64,000 bases of DNA. It comes from Herbiconiux sp. SALV-R1 (GTDB lineage: Bacteria > Actinomycetota > Actinomycetes > Actinomycetales > Microbacteriaceae). Below, in pieces: positions 1-8,469 of the stretch. Position 1 is the stretch's first letter; every line of letters starts with the position of its first letter. The notes under the pieces are model-generated. The model worked only from the letters and a program-made list of their open reading frames with translations, did no database searches and was not told the DNA's origin. The position numbers and the translations under genes are program-made. The DNA lies in contig NZ_CP053344.1 of NCBI RefSeq assembly GCF_013113715.1, positions 1,984,001 to 2,048,000 of the forward strand. Direction: 5' to 3'.

Positions 1-1296
1 GTCGAGCTGCTCCTCCCCCACCCCGTGACGAGCGCACAGCGACTGCAGGTGCGCGCGCTCGTAGTTGGCGTAGTGGTAGACGTGCAGGCCCGGGTGCCTG
101 CGGAGCCGTGCGGTGACGTGGTCGAGGAAGGCGACGAGCGCCCGCTTCTCCTCCGCGTGGTCGTGGGCCCAGAACGGCCGGAAGACCGTGCCGCCGGGCA
201 GCAGCGGGTCGTGCTCGACCAGACCGAAGAGGTAGTCGAGGCCCCAGTCGTGGCCGTCGCCCTCGGTGTAGAGCGGGTCGCCCTCGAAATCGAAGAAGAT
301 GTCGCCCTCGTCGGGCTCGGGCAGCGCACCGAGGGGAGCGGCGTCGTAGACGCGGTAGACCAGACCTCCCGAGCGAGGCAGCCCGGCCGGAGGCGCCGCC
401 TGCATGCGTGCCTGGTCGCGCAGCGACTCGAGAGTGGAGGCGGCGAGGGCGGGAACCGCGCCCGTCGAGGCGGCGAGCTCGTCGATGGTGGTGATGCCCG
501 CGGCGCGCAGGCGCTCGCGCTGCGACGGGCGCATGCCGGCCACCAGCAGCAGGTCGCGGTGCAGCTCCACCTCGGGCTGGCACACCTCGCAGCGGCCGCA
601 GGCGGTGTACCTCGGGTCGCCCCACTGCACCGCCTCGTCGTCGAGACGGGAGTCGAGCAGCACTTCGAGCCGCTCCCGACGATCGAGGTAGACGGGGAGG
701 ATGTCGCGCAGCGCGTGGCTCGAGGTCGACCCGTCGCCGAGCAGCAGGTGCACCTGCTCCTCGACCGGGATTCCGGAGCGCACGAGCTGGTCGGCGTAGG
801 CCGCCACCTGGAGCAGCGCCGTGACCTTCGCCCGCCGCGCCAGCTTCGTGTCGTACACCGCGTACCGGGGGGCTCCGGCCTCCGACTCCCCCACGCGCAC
901 CAGGAAGTCGGCGTAGCCGAGGAAACGGCCGTCGAAGAACGCCGCCTGGAACACCACGTCGGCGCCGGCCCGCAGTGCCGCGAGCGACTCCGCCTTGGCC
1001 GTGACGAGACCGTCGGGGAAGGCCCGCTCGGGCCGGTCGATCTCGGCGACCCCGCGCCCCTCGGCGGGACGGAACGGGCCGAACCGCTCCCGGTACTGCT
1101 CGAGCACGCGCTCCTCATGACGGTCGCCGAGTCGCGCCGCCCGTTCGAGCATGGGATCGTCGGGGTCGGGCGGCGTCTCGACCCGGCCGAGCTTGGCGTC
1201 GAGACGCCGCACCAGGTTGAACTCGCAACGCGCTGCCGCGGTGAGGTCGGTGGCACTGTAGAGCACGGTGGGCCCCGGCCCGTCGACGACTATCAC
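1..1296 (-). CDS. TM0106-family RecB-like putative nuclease, 3' part missing
   Basis: The reading frame is open from a GTG at 1296 to the window edge (432 residues), so the C-terminal part lies outside. A GGGAG ribosome site sits 5 bases before the GTG. Visible motifs fit the TM0106 group: an N-terminal RecB-like nuclease region with GYADF and later YDTKLA, a Cys cluster reading ACGRCEVC, then an RNase H-like segment with FFDFEGDPL. In this family the missing part usually carries a superfamily I DNA helicase, giving a Dna2-like nuclease-helicase; that part is not visible here. The role in DNA repair or processing is inferred from the family. It is transcribed divergently from the SDR at 1368, with a possible -10 (TAGCCT) at 1321-1326 on this strand. 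Confidence 0.85.
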   Translation of the reverse strand, partial: MIVVDGPGPTVLYSATDLTAAARCEFNLVRRLDAKLGRVETPPDPDDPMLERAARLGDRHEERVLEQYRERFGPFRPAEGRGVAEIDRPERAFPDGLVTAKAESLAALRAGADVVFQAAFFDGRFLGYADFLVRVGESEAGAPRYAVYDTKLARRAKVTALLQVAAYADQLVRSGIPVEEQVHLLLGDGSTSSHALRDILPVYLDRRERLEVLLDSRLDDEAVQWGDPRYTACGRCEVCQPEVELHRDLLLVAGMRPSQRERLRAAGITTIDELAASTGAVPALAASTLESLRDQARMQAAPPAGLPRSGGLVYRVYDAAPLGALPEPDEGDIFFDFEGDPLYTEGDGHDWGLDYLFGLVEHDPLLPGGTVFRPFWAHDHAEEKRALVAFLDHVTARLRRHPGLHVYHYANYERAHLQSLCARHGVGEEQLD

Positions 1297-1367
1297 CTGT
1301 ACTCCCTCATGTCACGCCCCAGGCTAGTCGGGGCCACTGACAGCCGAGGGGTCTAGGGTCAAGCACC

Positions 1368-2189
1368 ATGGACAGGACGATCGTGGTGACGGGCGCGAGC
1401 GACGGGATCGGGGCCGCCGCCGCGCGCGCCTTCGCCGCCCAGGGAGATCGGGTCGTCGTGGTGGGGCGTTCGGCCGAGAAGACCCGCGCCGTCGCAGAGA
1501 GCATCGGGGCCGAGCACCACCTCGCCGACTTCTCCCGGCTCGAGCAGGTGCGCGACCTCGCCGATGTGCTGCTCGAGCGGCACGAGCGCATCGACGTGCT
1601 GGCGAACAACGCCGGCGGCATCATGGGCGAACGGACGATGACCGTCGACGGTCACGAGCTCACCTTCCAGGTGAACCACCTCGCACCGTTCCTGCTCACC
1701 ACCCTGCTCCTGCCGCGCCTCGTCGCCGCCGGAGGGCGGGTCATCACCACCTCGAGCGTGGCGCACCGCTTCGGCGGCCGCCTCGACCTCGACGACCTCG
1801 ACTCCGAGCGGCGGCACAGCCCGGAACGCGCCTACGGGGCGTCGAAGCTCGCGAACATCCTGTTCACCGTCGAGCTGCACCGGCGGTTTCGGGCCGAGGG
1901 ACTGCTCAGCGCCGCCTTCCACCCGGGGGTGGTCGCCACGGGTTTCTCGGCCGACTCGAGCACCGCACTCAGGCTGCTCTACCGCACGGGACTCAGCCGC
2001 TTCATCCGCTCCCCCGAGAACGGAGCCGAGACCCTGCTGTGGCTCGCGGACGGGGTGGAGGGCGTCGACTGGACGAGCGGCGGCTACTACGCCAAGCGCG
2101 CCCCGGCCCATCGCTCGAAGCAGTCTCGCGACCCCGAGCTGGCGCGCGGGCTGTGGGACCGTTCGGTGGAGCTCACGCGCCCGCGGTAG
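1368..2189 (+). CDS. short-chain dehydrogenase/reductase (retinol dehydrogenase/WWOX-like)
   Basis: A 273-residue Rossmann oxidoreductase. It has the NAD(P) site TGASDGIG at residues 8-15, NNAG at 80-83, and a catalytic Ser (about 129), Tyr156 and Lys160 in YGASK. The order and the bulky C-terminal substrate region resemble the retinol dehydrogenase/WWOX-like SDRs that actinobacteria carry in many copies; the substrate cannot be read from sequence. A -10-like TAGGGT lies at 1354-1359, eight bases before the ATG, with no ribosome site, so the message may be almost leaderless. The last 17 bases overlap the end of the convergent TetR gene. Confidence 0.9.
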   Translation: MDRTIVVTGASDGIGAAAARAFAAQGDRVVVVGRSAEKTRAVAESIGAEHHLADFSRLEQVRDLADVLLERHERIDVLANNAGGIMGERTMTVDGHELTFQVNHLAPFLLTTLLLPRLVAAGGRVITTSSVAHRFGGRLDLDDLDSERRHSPERAYGASKLANILFTVELHRRFRAEGLLSAAFHPGVVATGFSADSSTALRLLYRTGLSRFIRSPENGAETLLWLADGVEGVDWTSGGYYAKRAPAHRSKQSRDPELARGLWDRSVELTRPR

Positions 2190-2859
2190 CGGCGGCGCCC
2201 GCGGCGGTCGAGCCGACACCCGACGCGGAGAGCGGAGCGACTCCGGCCGCCGGCAAGATGACCCCGTCGATGATCTTCAGCAGGAACTCCCGGTCGACCG
2301 GCTTCTTCAGCACCAGCGTGCGGTAGGCCGCCATCGACGCCGAGACGTTCGAGAGCACCTCGATGTCGCAGTCGGGCGAGGCCTCACCACGGTCGACGGC
2401 CCGTTGCAGGAAGACGCGGTTGAGCCGCGCGCGCGGCTCGATGATGGCGGCGTCGACGGCTCCCGCCAACTCGGGCGATCGGGTGAGCACCGAGGCGAGC
2501 CCGGCCATCACCTGCACCTTCTTCTCGGCGTCTTCGATGGTGCGCGGCTTGATCATGGCCACGAGGTCGCCGCGCAGCGTGCCGGTGTCGGGGAGCGCGT
2601 CGAAGTCGATGTCGCCCTGCTTCATGCACGCGACGGCGTCGACGACGAGCTCGCCCTTCGACGCCCAGCGCCGGTAGAGCGTGGCCTTCCCGGCCTTGGC
2701 CCTGGCCGCCACCATGTCGATGGTCATGCCGTCGTACCCCTCCTCGGCGAGCACCTCGATGGCCGCGGTGAGGATGTCGGCGTCGCGGGTGTGGTCGCGC
2801 CGCCGACCGGGCCGGGGTGCCTCGGCGGGCGCATCGGCCGTCGCCTCGATCTGCGTCAT
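2173..2859 (-). CDS. TetR-family transcriptional regulator
   Basis: A 228-residue repressor. The TetR_N helix-turn-helix is at about residues 26-72 (MTIDMVAARAKAGKATLYRR and following), and a larger helical ligand domain follows. It is divergent from the DHA2 efflux transporter at 2950 with only 90 bases between them. That interval holds a palindrome overlapping the promoters of both genes, so local repression of the efflux pump and of itself is the natural reading. A GGAGG ribosome site precedes the ATG. The Ala/Gly-rich tail is probably unstructured. The ligand is unknown. Confidence 0.92.
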   Translation of the reverse strand: MTQIEATADAPAEAPRPGRRRDHTRDADILTAAIEVLAEEGYDGMTIDMVAARAKAGKATLYRRWASKGELVVDAVACMKQGDIDFDALPDTGTLRGDLVAMIKPRTIEDAEKKVQVMAGLASVLTRSPELAGAVDAAIIEPRARLNRVFLQRAVDRGEASPDCDIEVLSNVSASMAAYRTLVLKKPVDREFLLKIIDGVILPAAGVAPLSASGVGSTAAGAAATAGA

Positions 2860-2882
2860 CGCAGGCCTCCCTTCCTCCCCCG

Positions 2883-2943
2883 ATGATACGCACGAATGAA
2901 TCGAGACTCAAGGTTTCCGAAACTGGTCGGTCTCGTATAGAGT
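2883..2943. promoter_or_regulatory. divergent promoter/operator of tetR and DHA2 transporter
   Basis: GTTTCCGAAAC at 2913-2923 is a perfect odd-centred palindrome. An outer pair, CGAGAC (2902-2907) and GTCTCG (2930-2935), is centred half a base away. On the minus strand TTGAGT (2906-2911), 17 bases, then TATCAT (2883-2888) form a good promoter for tetR. On the plus strand TAGAGT (2938-2943) ends six bases before the transporter ATG, predicting a leaderless message. The palindrome covers both -35 regions. Confidence 0.65.
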
Positions 2944-2949
2944 CCTGCC

Positions 2950-4479
2950 ATGGCATCCGAAACCGCAGCGTCACCGACATCCGTCGCCGCACCCGCCGCC
3001 CCGTCGTCACGGCGCTGGCTCACCCTCACCACCGTTGCGCTCGCCCAGCTCATGGTGGTGCTCGACGCCACCGTCGTGAACATCGCCCTGCCCTCGGCCC
3101 AGGCCGACCTCGGCTTCTCCGACGGCGACCGCCAGTGGGTGGTCACCGCCTACTCCCTTGCCTTCGGCAGCCTGCTGCTGTTCGGCGGCAGACTCTCCGA
3201 CCTCATCGGCCGCAAGCGCGCCTTCATCATCGGCCTGGTCGGCTTCGCCGCCGCCTCCGCACTGGGCGGGGCCGCCGACAGCTTCGGCACCCTGGTGGCC
3301 GCCCGTGCGCTGCAGGGCGTCTTCGGCGCGTTGCTCGCGCCCACCGCCCTGGCCGTGCTCACCACCACCTTCACCATCCCGAAGGAGCGCGCTCGCGCCT
3401 TCGGCGTGTTCGGCGCGATCGCCGGAGCGGGCGGCGCGATCGGCCTCCTGCTCGGCGGCGTGCTCACCGAGAGCTTCGACTGGCGCTGGAACCTCTACAT
3501 CAACGTGGTCATCGCGGTCGTCGCCATCGCGGGCGCCCTGGTGTTCGTGCGGCACGTGCCCCGCACCGGCCCGCGACCGAAGCTCGACGTGCCGGGCACC
3601 CTCCTCGTCTCGGGCGCCCTGTTCGCCCTGGTGTTCGGCTTCTCGCACGCCGAGACCGACGGATGGGACGCCCCGCTCACCTGGGGCATGCTGGCCGGCA
3701 GCGTGGTGCTGCTCGTGGCGTTCGTGCTCTGGCAGCGTCGCGCCGAGCATCCGCTGCTCCCCCTCTCGATCGTGCTCGACCGCAACCGCGGCGCCGCGTA
3801 CAGCTCGGTGCTCATCGCCGGAGTCGGCATGTTCGCGATCTTTCTGTTCGTCACCTACTACCTGCAGGCGACGCTGAAATACACGCCCATCCAGACCGGC
3901 CTGTCGTTCCTGCCCATGATCGGCATGCTCGTGGTCGCCGCCCAGCTCGGCACCAACGTGTTCGTGCCGAGGTTCGGCCCCAAGGTGATGGTGCCGATCG
4001 GCATGAGCCTCGCCGTGGTGGGCATGGTGTACCTCACGCACCTCGGCCCCGACAGCGGATACGCGGCCGACCTGCTCGCGCCGCTGATGATCCTCGGAGC
4101 CGCGATGGGCACCATCATGCCGGCGTCGATCCAGACCGCGACGCTCGGGGTCGACCGGGAGTTCGCCGGAGTCGCCTCGGCCATGGTGAACACGAGTCAG
4201 CAGGTGGGCGGTTCGATCGGCACGGCGCTGCTCAACACGCTGGCGGCGACGGCGGCTGCCGACTACATCGCGGCGAACCTGCCCAGCACGCCCGAGGTGA
4301 TGGCCGAGGCCGCCGTGCACAGCTACGCCACGGCGTACTGGTGGGCCGCCGGGTTCTTCGCGGTGGGCGCGGTGCTCTCGGCACTGCTGTTCCGCCGCCG
4401 CAGCCAGGGTCGCGCCGCGCAGCAGGCTCCGGATGCGGCCCCCGGCACAGCAGAGGCCGTTCCGACGACCGCGCACTGA
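2950..4479 (+). CDS. DHA2-type (EmrB/QacA) MFS drug efflux transporter
   Basis: A 509-residue, approximately 14-helix membrane protein of the usual DHA2 length. Family motifs are LDATVVNIALP at residues 38-48 in helix 1 and the loop 2-3 motif GGRLSDLIGRKR at 79-90. Proton-driven export of lipophilic or cationic drugs is the family role; the substrate is not predictable. The ATG has no upstream ribosome site, but a -10 box ends six bases before it, so translation is probably leaderless. Control by the divergent TetR is inferred from the shared palindrome. Confidence 0.93.
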   Translation: MASETAASPTSVAAPAAPSSRRWLTLTTVALAQLMVVLDATVVNIALPSAQADLGFSDGDRQWVVTAYSLAFGSLLLFGGRLSDLIGRKRAFIIGLVGFAAASALGGAADSFGTLVAARALQGVFGALLAPTALAVLTTTFTIPKERARAFGVFGAIAGAGGAIGLLLGGVLTESFDWRWNLYINVVIAVVAIAGALVFVRHVPRTGPRPKLDVPGTLLVSGALFALVFGFSHAETDGWDAPLTWGMLAGSVVLLVAFVLWQRRAEHPLLPLSIVLDRNRGAAYSSVLIAGVGMFAIFLFVTYYLQATLKYTPIQTGLSFLPMIGMLVVAAQLGTNVFVPRFGPKVMVPIGMSLAVVGMVYLTHLGPDSGYAADLLAPLMILGAAMGTIMPASIQTATLGVDREFAGVASAMVNTSQQVGGSIGTALLNTLAATAAADYIAANLPSTPEVMAEAAVHSYATAYWWAAGFFAVGAVLSALLFRRRSQGRAAQQAPDAAPGTAEAVPTTAH

Positions 4480-4590
4480 GCCGGTCGGCCCGGCGGGCGC
4501 GGGCCCGGTCGTGAAGGCTGGGCCTGGCCGCCGCGCGCCGGGCCGTGGCGCCGCGCGCCGAGCGCCGCGTGCCGGGCGCCGGGCGCCAGA
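4480..4590. other. GC-rich degenerate repeat between convergent genes
   Basis: This 111-base gap between the convergent transporter and PhzF-like genes is made of degenerate GCGCCG/CCGGGCG words and holds no ORF. It resembles other repeat-filled gene ends in the window (14958-14985, 29943-29974, 31414-31441). No clear terminator with a T-run is visible. Confidence 0.5.
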
Positions 4591-5334
4591 TCAGTCGAGC
4601 TCGACGGTCACCGGGTCGACGCGGCGGGTGCGGCCGCCCACCTCGACGAGGCCGTCGCCGAGCACTCGGGTGAGGATGCGCGACCCGGCCCCCTGGTCGA
4701 TCATGAGGTCGCGGCCGAGCAGGGTGGTCAGCCGCACCGCCGCCGCACCGGTCGCCTCGTCTTCGACGATGCCGAGGTCGGGGGCGAACATGCGCGACCT
4801 CACGTGCCCCGCCGCCTCGTCGATCCACGCCCAGGCGTAGTGCTTGCCGCTCGGGAACTCCGCCGGATCGAGCCCGTCGACGGCGGCCGGGTCGGCCAGC
4901 TCGTGCCAGACGAACTCGGGCGCCCACTCCGCCCGCCCGGCAATCCAGGTGATGTCGCCGTCGGAGCGCACCGGCACGTCGCCCGCACCGACCGCGAGCC
5001 GGGTGACCGGCGTGCCCGCCGCGGCGAGCCACCACGCGACACCCACGCTCGGGTGCCCGGCGAAGGGCAGCTCCTCGGCGGGGGTGAAGATGCGCACGGT
5101 CGCCACCCGCTCGCGCGCAGCCCCCGGCTCGCGCGCCGCCCCCGACCCGTGCGCCGCCCCGGTCTCGAGCACCCCCTCGACGAACACCGTCTCGCTGTAC
5201 CCCAGAACACGGGCGATCTCCTGCTCGCGCCCCGCCGCAGCCGGCGAGCGCACGATGCCAAGGAGGTTGCCGTGCCCACCCTCGGAGTCGGTGAACACGG
5301 TGACGACGTCGACGGCGAGTTGCTCTGAGCTCAT
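4591..5334 (-). CDS. PhzF-family isomerase/epimerase-like protein
   Basis: A 247-residue protein with the PhzF fold motifs: GNLLGIV near the N-terminus, SETVFV with the catalytic-type Glu48, RIFTPAEELPFAGHPS, then EDEATGAAA and QGAGSRI near the C-terminus. Phenazine PhzF isomerises DHHA, but most members, including isolated ones like this, act on unknown substrates. No other phenazine gene is nearby, so phenazine synthesis is not implied. An Ala/Gly/Arg-rich insertion at about residues 55-75 looks like low-complexity expansion. Confidence 0.9.
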   Translation of the reverse strand: MSSEQLAVDVVTVFTDSEGGHGNLLGIVRSPAAAGREQEIARVLGYSETVFVEGVLETGAAHGSGAAREPGAARERVATVRIFTPAEELPFAGHPSVGVAWWLAAAGTPVTRLAVGAGDVPVRSDGDITWIAGRAEWAPEFVWHELADPAAVDGLDPAEFPSGKHYAWAWIDEAAGHVRSRMFAPDLGIVEDEATGAAAVRLTTLLGRDLMIDQGAGSRILTRVLGDGLVEVGGRTRRVDPVTVELD

Positions 5335-5365
5335 CCCCCGAGTCTGCCCGATGCGCGGGGCGCTG

Positions 5366-5803
5366 TCAGTCGCGCACGGCGATGTTGGGTGCGATCGAGG
5401 TCCAGCCCGCGCCCACCGTCATGTACTCGGTGTGCAGCCAGAAGCGCTGGCCGGGTTCGCCGACCTCGAGCGTCGCGCCGCGCGCACCGAAACGCTCCGC
5501 CTCGACGCACTCGGCCTGCGTGTCGCCCGACTCCGCGATGAAGCACACCCGGTCGTCGTTCGTCACGCCCACCCAGAACGAGGTGCCGTCGTGCTCGGTG
5601 AGGCGCCGCAGTGACGAGTCGACGATGCCCCCGTCGACCCCCGACACCACGGGCGGCAGCAGCGAGGCACCGGGGTGGTCGCCGGCCGCCAGGTGGGCGA
5701 GCTTCGACAGCGCTTCGGTGGGCTGGTCCGAGCAGCCGGCGAGGAGGATGCCGGTCACCGCCACGAGACAGGCCACGGCCGCCGTCGAACCCGGTCTGCG
5801 CAT
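5366..5803 (-). CDS. putative lipoprotein of unknown function
   Basis: A 145-residue exported protein. The leader runs from MRRPGS to a lipobox LAGC with Cys24 as the lipidation site, followed by a small polar domain. The mature part has two further cysteines (CFI and ECVE) about 15 residues apart that could form a disulfide. I recognise no family. It follows the PhzF-like gene's start by 31 bases on the same strand and may have its own promoter. Confidence 0.8.
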   Translation of the reverse strand: MRRPGSTAAVACLVAVTGILLAGCSDQPTEALSKLAHLAAGDHPGASLLPPVVSGVDGGIVDSSLRRLTEHDGTSFWVGVTNDDRVCFIAESGDTQAECVEAERFGARGATLEVGEPGQRFWLHTEYMTVGAGWTSIAPNIAVRD

Positions 5804-5926
5804 CCGTTCCCCACACTCCTAGAGCCCCGACGGCATCTGACGTCGGCGGTGACTCTACGGCACGAAGATGACCGCGCGCTCGGAGCGACGTCGCCCGACG
5901 TCGGGGGCCGGTGGTTGGATGGGGAG

Positions 5927-7216
5927 ATGGCCGACAGCACCGCGTACACAGACGACCTCGCCTCCTTCGTCACCGCCTCGCCGTCCTCCTACCACGCGGC
6001 GGCGGAGGTGGCGGCGAGGCTGCGCGCGGCGGGCTTCGAGCAGCTCGACGAGAGCGACGACTGGGGTTCGGCGACCGGCCGGTTCTTCGTCGTGCGCGAC
6101 GGGGCGGTGCTGGCCTGGGTGGTGCCCGAGGGGGCCGACGCGTCGACGCCCTTCCGCATCCTGGGCGCCCACACCGACTCACCCGGGTTCAAGCTCAAGC
6201 CGAAGCCCACGGTGGGCTCGCAGGGCTGGTTGCAGGCCGGCGTCGAGGTCTACGGCGGGCCGCTGCTGAACTCCTGGCTCGATCGCGAGCTCGAGCTCGC
6301 CGGGCGCCTGGTCACCGTGGGCGGCGAGGAGCTGCTGGTGCGCACGGGGCCGTTCCTGCGCATCCCGCAGCTGGCCATCCACCTCGACCGCGAGGTGAAC
6401 TCGGGCCTCACCCTCGACCGGCAGCGGCACACCGCCCCCGTGTTCGGCGTGGGGGCGCCGGGTGATGCCGACCTGGTGGGCATCCTCGCCGAGCTCGCGG
6501 GGGTCGGCGGCGGCGCCGAGGTCGCGGGGTACGACATCGTCATCGCCGACACGGCCGCCCCCGCGCGCTTCGGCCTCGACGGGGCGCTGTTCGCCTCGGG
6601 CAGGCTCGACAATCTGAGCTCGGTGCACGCGGGTGTGACGGCTCTCGTCTCGTCGGCTCACGAACCGGATGCGCGGGCCGGCCACATCTCGATGCTGGCC
6701 GCCTTCGACCACGAGGAGCTCGGCTCGGAGTCGCGCTCGGGGGCCAGCGGCCCCCTGCTCGACGACGTCACGGCACGCATCACCGATCTGCTCGGCGGCA
6801 CCCCGGCCACCCGAGCGCGGGCATTCGCCTCGTCGTGGTGCCTGTCGAGCGACGCGGGGCATTCCGTGCACCCCAACTACCCCGAGAAGCACGATCCGGC
6901 GAACCACCCGGTGGCGGGCGGGGGGCCGCTGCTCAAGATCAACGCGAACCAGCGCTACGCCACCGACGCCCACGGGGCCGCCCTGTGGCGTCGGCTCACC
7001 GAGGCCGCGGGCGTGCGCACGCAGGAGTTCGTGTCGAACAACACGGTGCCGTGCGGCTCGACGATCGGTCCGCTGACCGCGACCCGGCTGGGGTTGCGCA
7101 CGGTCGACGTCGGCGTGCCGCTGCTGTCGATGCACTCGGCCCGCGAGCTCGCGCACGTCGACGACCTGGTCGCGCTCGGCGCCGTGGCGCGGGAGTTCTT
7201 CGCCGGCACCGCCTGA
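5927..7216 (+). CDS. M18-family aminopeptidase (aspartyl aminopeptidase-like)
   Basis: A 429-residue zinc aminopeptidase with the M18 signatures: GAHTDSPGFK (zinc His82 and Asp84), SGRLDNLSS (metal-bridging Asp), DHEELGSES (catalytic and ligand Glu pair) and a C-terminal MHSARE that supplies the last zinc His. Length and order match bacterial M18 enzymes, which remove acidic or neutral N-terminal residues in the cytosol. The frame stays open upstream to 5675, but ATG 5927 starts the conserved domain. TTGGAT sits exactly six bases before it, like the leaderless -10 boxes elsewhere; TTG 5915 is an in-frame alternative. Confidence 0.93.
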   Translation: MADSTAYTDDLASFVTASPSSYHAAAEVAARLRAAGFEQLDESDDWGSATGRFFVVRDGAVLAWVVPEGADASTPFRILGAHTDSPGFKLKPKPTVGSQGWLQAGVEVYGGPLLNSWLDRELELAGRLVTVGGEELLVRTGPFLRIPQLAIHLDREVNSGLTLDRQRHTAPVFGVGAPGDADLVGILAELAGVGGGAEVAGYDIVIADTAAPARFGLDGALFASGRLDNLSSVHAGVTALVSSAHEPDARAGHISMLAAFDHEELGSESRSGASGPLLDDVTARITDLLGGTPATRARAFASSWCLSSDAGHSVHPNYPEKHDPANHPVAGGGPLLKINANQRYATDAHGAALWRRLTEAAGVRTQEFVSNNTVPCGSTIGPLTATRLGLRTVDVGVPLLSMHSARELAHVDDLVALGAVAREFFAGTA

Positions 7217-7241
7217 GCGGCGGGTGGGCCGGCGGCGGGGC

Positions 7242-7694
7242 TCAGACCGGCGGGCCCGCCACCAGCGCCACCACCGTGAGCAGAGCCACCACCACGACGA
7301 GGGCGGCCACGAACAGCCACGGCCGGTTGAGGAACCAGCGCAGCATCCGGTCAATGGGATGCGCGTCGCGCGGGTCGTCGCCCGCCTCGAGGCGCCAGCC
7401 GCCGACGAGTCGTCGCCGCCGCTCGAGCACGACGTCGGCGACGACCGTGCCGTAGGGCGGCACCGCCGCCAGCGCGGAGAGCACGATCGCCCACCAGGCC
7501 CAGCGCTGATTGAGCCCGACGACGACGCACACGGCGACGAAGGCGATGAAGACGACGCCGTGGGCGAGCCCGACGGCGAAGAAGAACGGAACCTCGGCCG
7601 AGAACCCGTAGCGGGCGACCATGGCCGCGATGAGCGCAGTCCAGGTGACGGCTTCGGCGACTGACGCGATGCGGAAGACGGTGCGGGGAGTCAT
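7242..7694 (-). CDS. DUF3817-family integral membrane protein
   Basis: A 150-residue protein with the N-terminal DUF3817 pattern (FRIASVAEAVTW, later VGLAHGVVFIAF), three or four transmembrane helices, a basic cytoplasmic loop (ERRRRL) and a last helix from about residue 128. GGGAGG lies directly before ATG 7694; a longer frame to 7763 has no better start and no homologous-looking sequence. The function of the family is unknown. Confidence 0.85.
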   Translation of the reverse strand: MTPRTVFRIASVAEAVTWTALIAAMVARYGFSAEVPFFFAVGLAHGVVFIAFVAVCVVVGLNQRWAWWAIVLSALAAVPPYGTVVADVVLERRRRLVGGWRLEAGDDPRDAHPIDRMLRWFLNRPWLFVAALVVVVALLTVVALVAGPPV

Positions 7695-7794
7695 CCCTCC
7701 CGAGCCTATCGGAGCCCGCCGAGCACCCCTCGACCGCCCGTGAGCCGCCCCTCCGCCGTCCAAGCGCCGCCCTCTACCGCGCGGGCGCCGCCTC

Positions 7795-7800
7795 TAGACT
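7795..7800 (+). promoter_or_regulatory. -10 box of a leaderless promoter
   Basis: TAGACT followed by exactly six bases and then the GTG start of the HAD gene at 7807. No ribosome site is present. Confidence 0.55.
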
Positions 7801-7806
7801 CGAACG

Positions 7807-8463
7807 GTGCTGCTCCTGCTCGACCTCGACAACACCCTCCTCGACCGGGCCGGCGCCTTCGCGCTCTGGGCCGAACGCTTCGCCGCGGAGTTCGCTCTGG
7901 GCGACGGCGCGGTCGCGTGGATCGTCGCCGCAGACCGCAACGGCCACACCCCGCGCCCCGAACTCGCCGCGGCCATCGTCTCGCACTGGCAGCTCGAGCT
8001 CGAGCCGGCGGCTCTCGTCGAGCGGCTCGTCTACGAGCACGTCGACACCATCGCGGTCTACGACGGGGTCGCCGAGCGACTGCACCGGCTCGCCGACTCC
8101 GGAGTCGTGCTCGTCATCGTGACGAACGGGCCGGTCGAGCAGCAGAGCCGCAAGATCAGGCGCACGGGCATCGACGAGCGGATGCTCGGCACCGTCATCT
8201 CCGAAGCGGTCGGCGTGAAGAAGCCCGAGCGGGGCATCTTCGACGCGGCGTTCGAGCTCGCCGGGGGCGCGCATCCGGAGACCTGGATGGTCGGAGACGA
8301 TGTCGTGAACGACATGCACGGCGGCCGGGCGCTCGGCCTGCGCACGGGCTGGGTGTCGCACGGCGCCGCCTGGACGGAGTCGTGGCGGCCCACGGTGGCG
8401 GCGGAGACCCCCGCCGAGGTGCTCGACCTGATCGCCGGGAGCGGGCACCCCCGCCACGCCTGA
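7807..8463 (+). CDS. HAD-superfamily phosphatase/hydrolase
   Basis: A 218-residue HAD enzyme. Motif I is DLDNT with nucleophile Asp6 and acid Asp8, motif II is IVTNG, the motif III lysine lies in KKPERGIFD, and motif IV is VGDDVVND. A helical cap at about residues 15-90 makes it subfamily I, like YjjG/GS1-type phosphatases. The substrate is unknown; small phosphomonoesters such as nucleotides or glycolytic side products are typical. The GTG start is supported by the -10 six bases upstream. Confidence 0.9.
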   Translation: MLLLLDLDNTLLDRAGAFALWAERFAAEFALGDGAVAWIVAADRNGHTPRPELAAAIVSHWQLELEPAALVERLVYEHVDTIAVYDGVAERLHRLADSGVVLVIVTNGPVEQQSRKIRRTGIDERMLGTVISEAVGVKKPERGIFDAAFELAGGAHPETWMVGDDVVNDMHGGRALGLRTGWVSHGAAWTESWRPTVAAETPAEVLDLIAGSGHPRHA

Positions 8464-8469
8464 CGCGCC

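Noticed and set aside
25-1356. 443-residue plus-strand ORF
   Set aside because: It is antisense to the TM0106-type nuclease, whose motifs are clear; its composition (Arg/Gly/Val-rich) is typical of a shadow frame in GC-rich DNA.
4591-5334. Phenazine biosynthesis locus
   Set aside because: A single PhzF-fold gene without phzA-E or phzG neighbours is the common situation for PhzF-like enzymes of unknown role.
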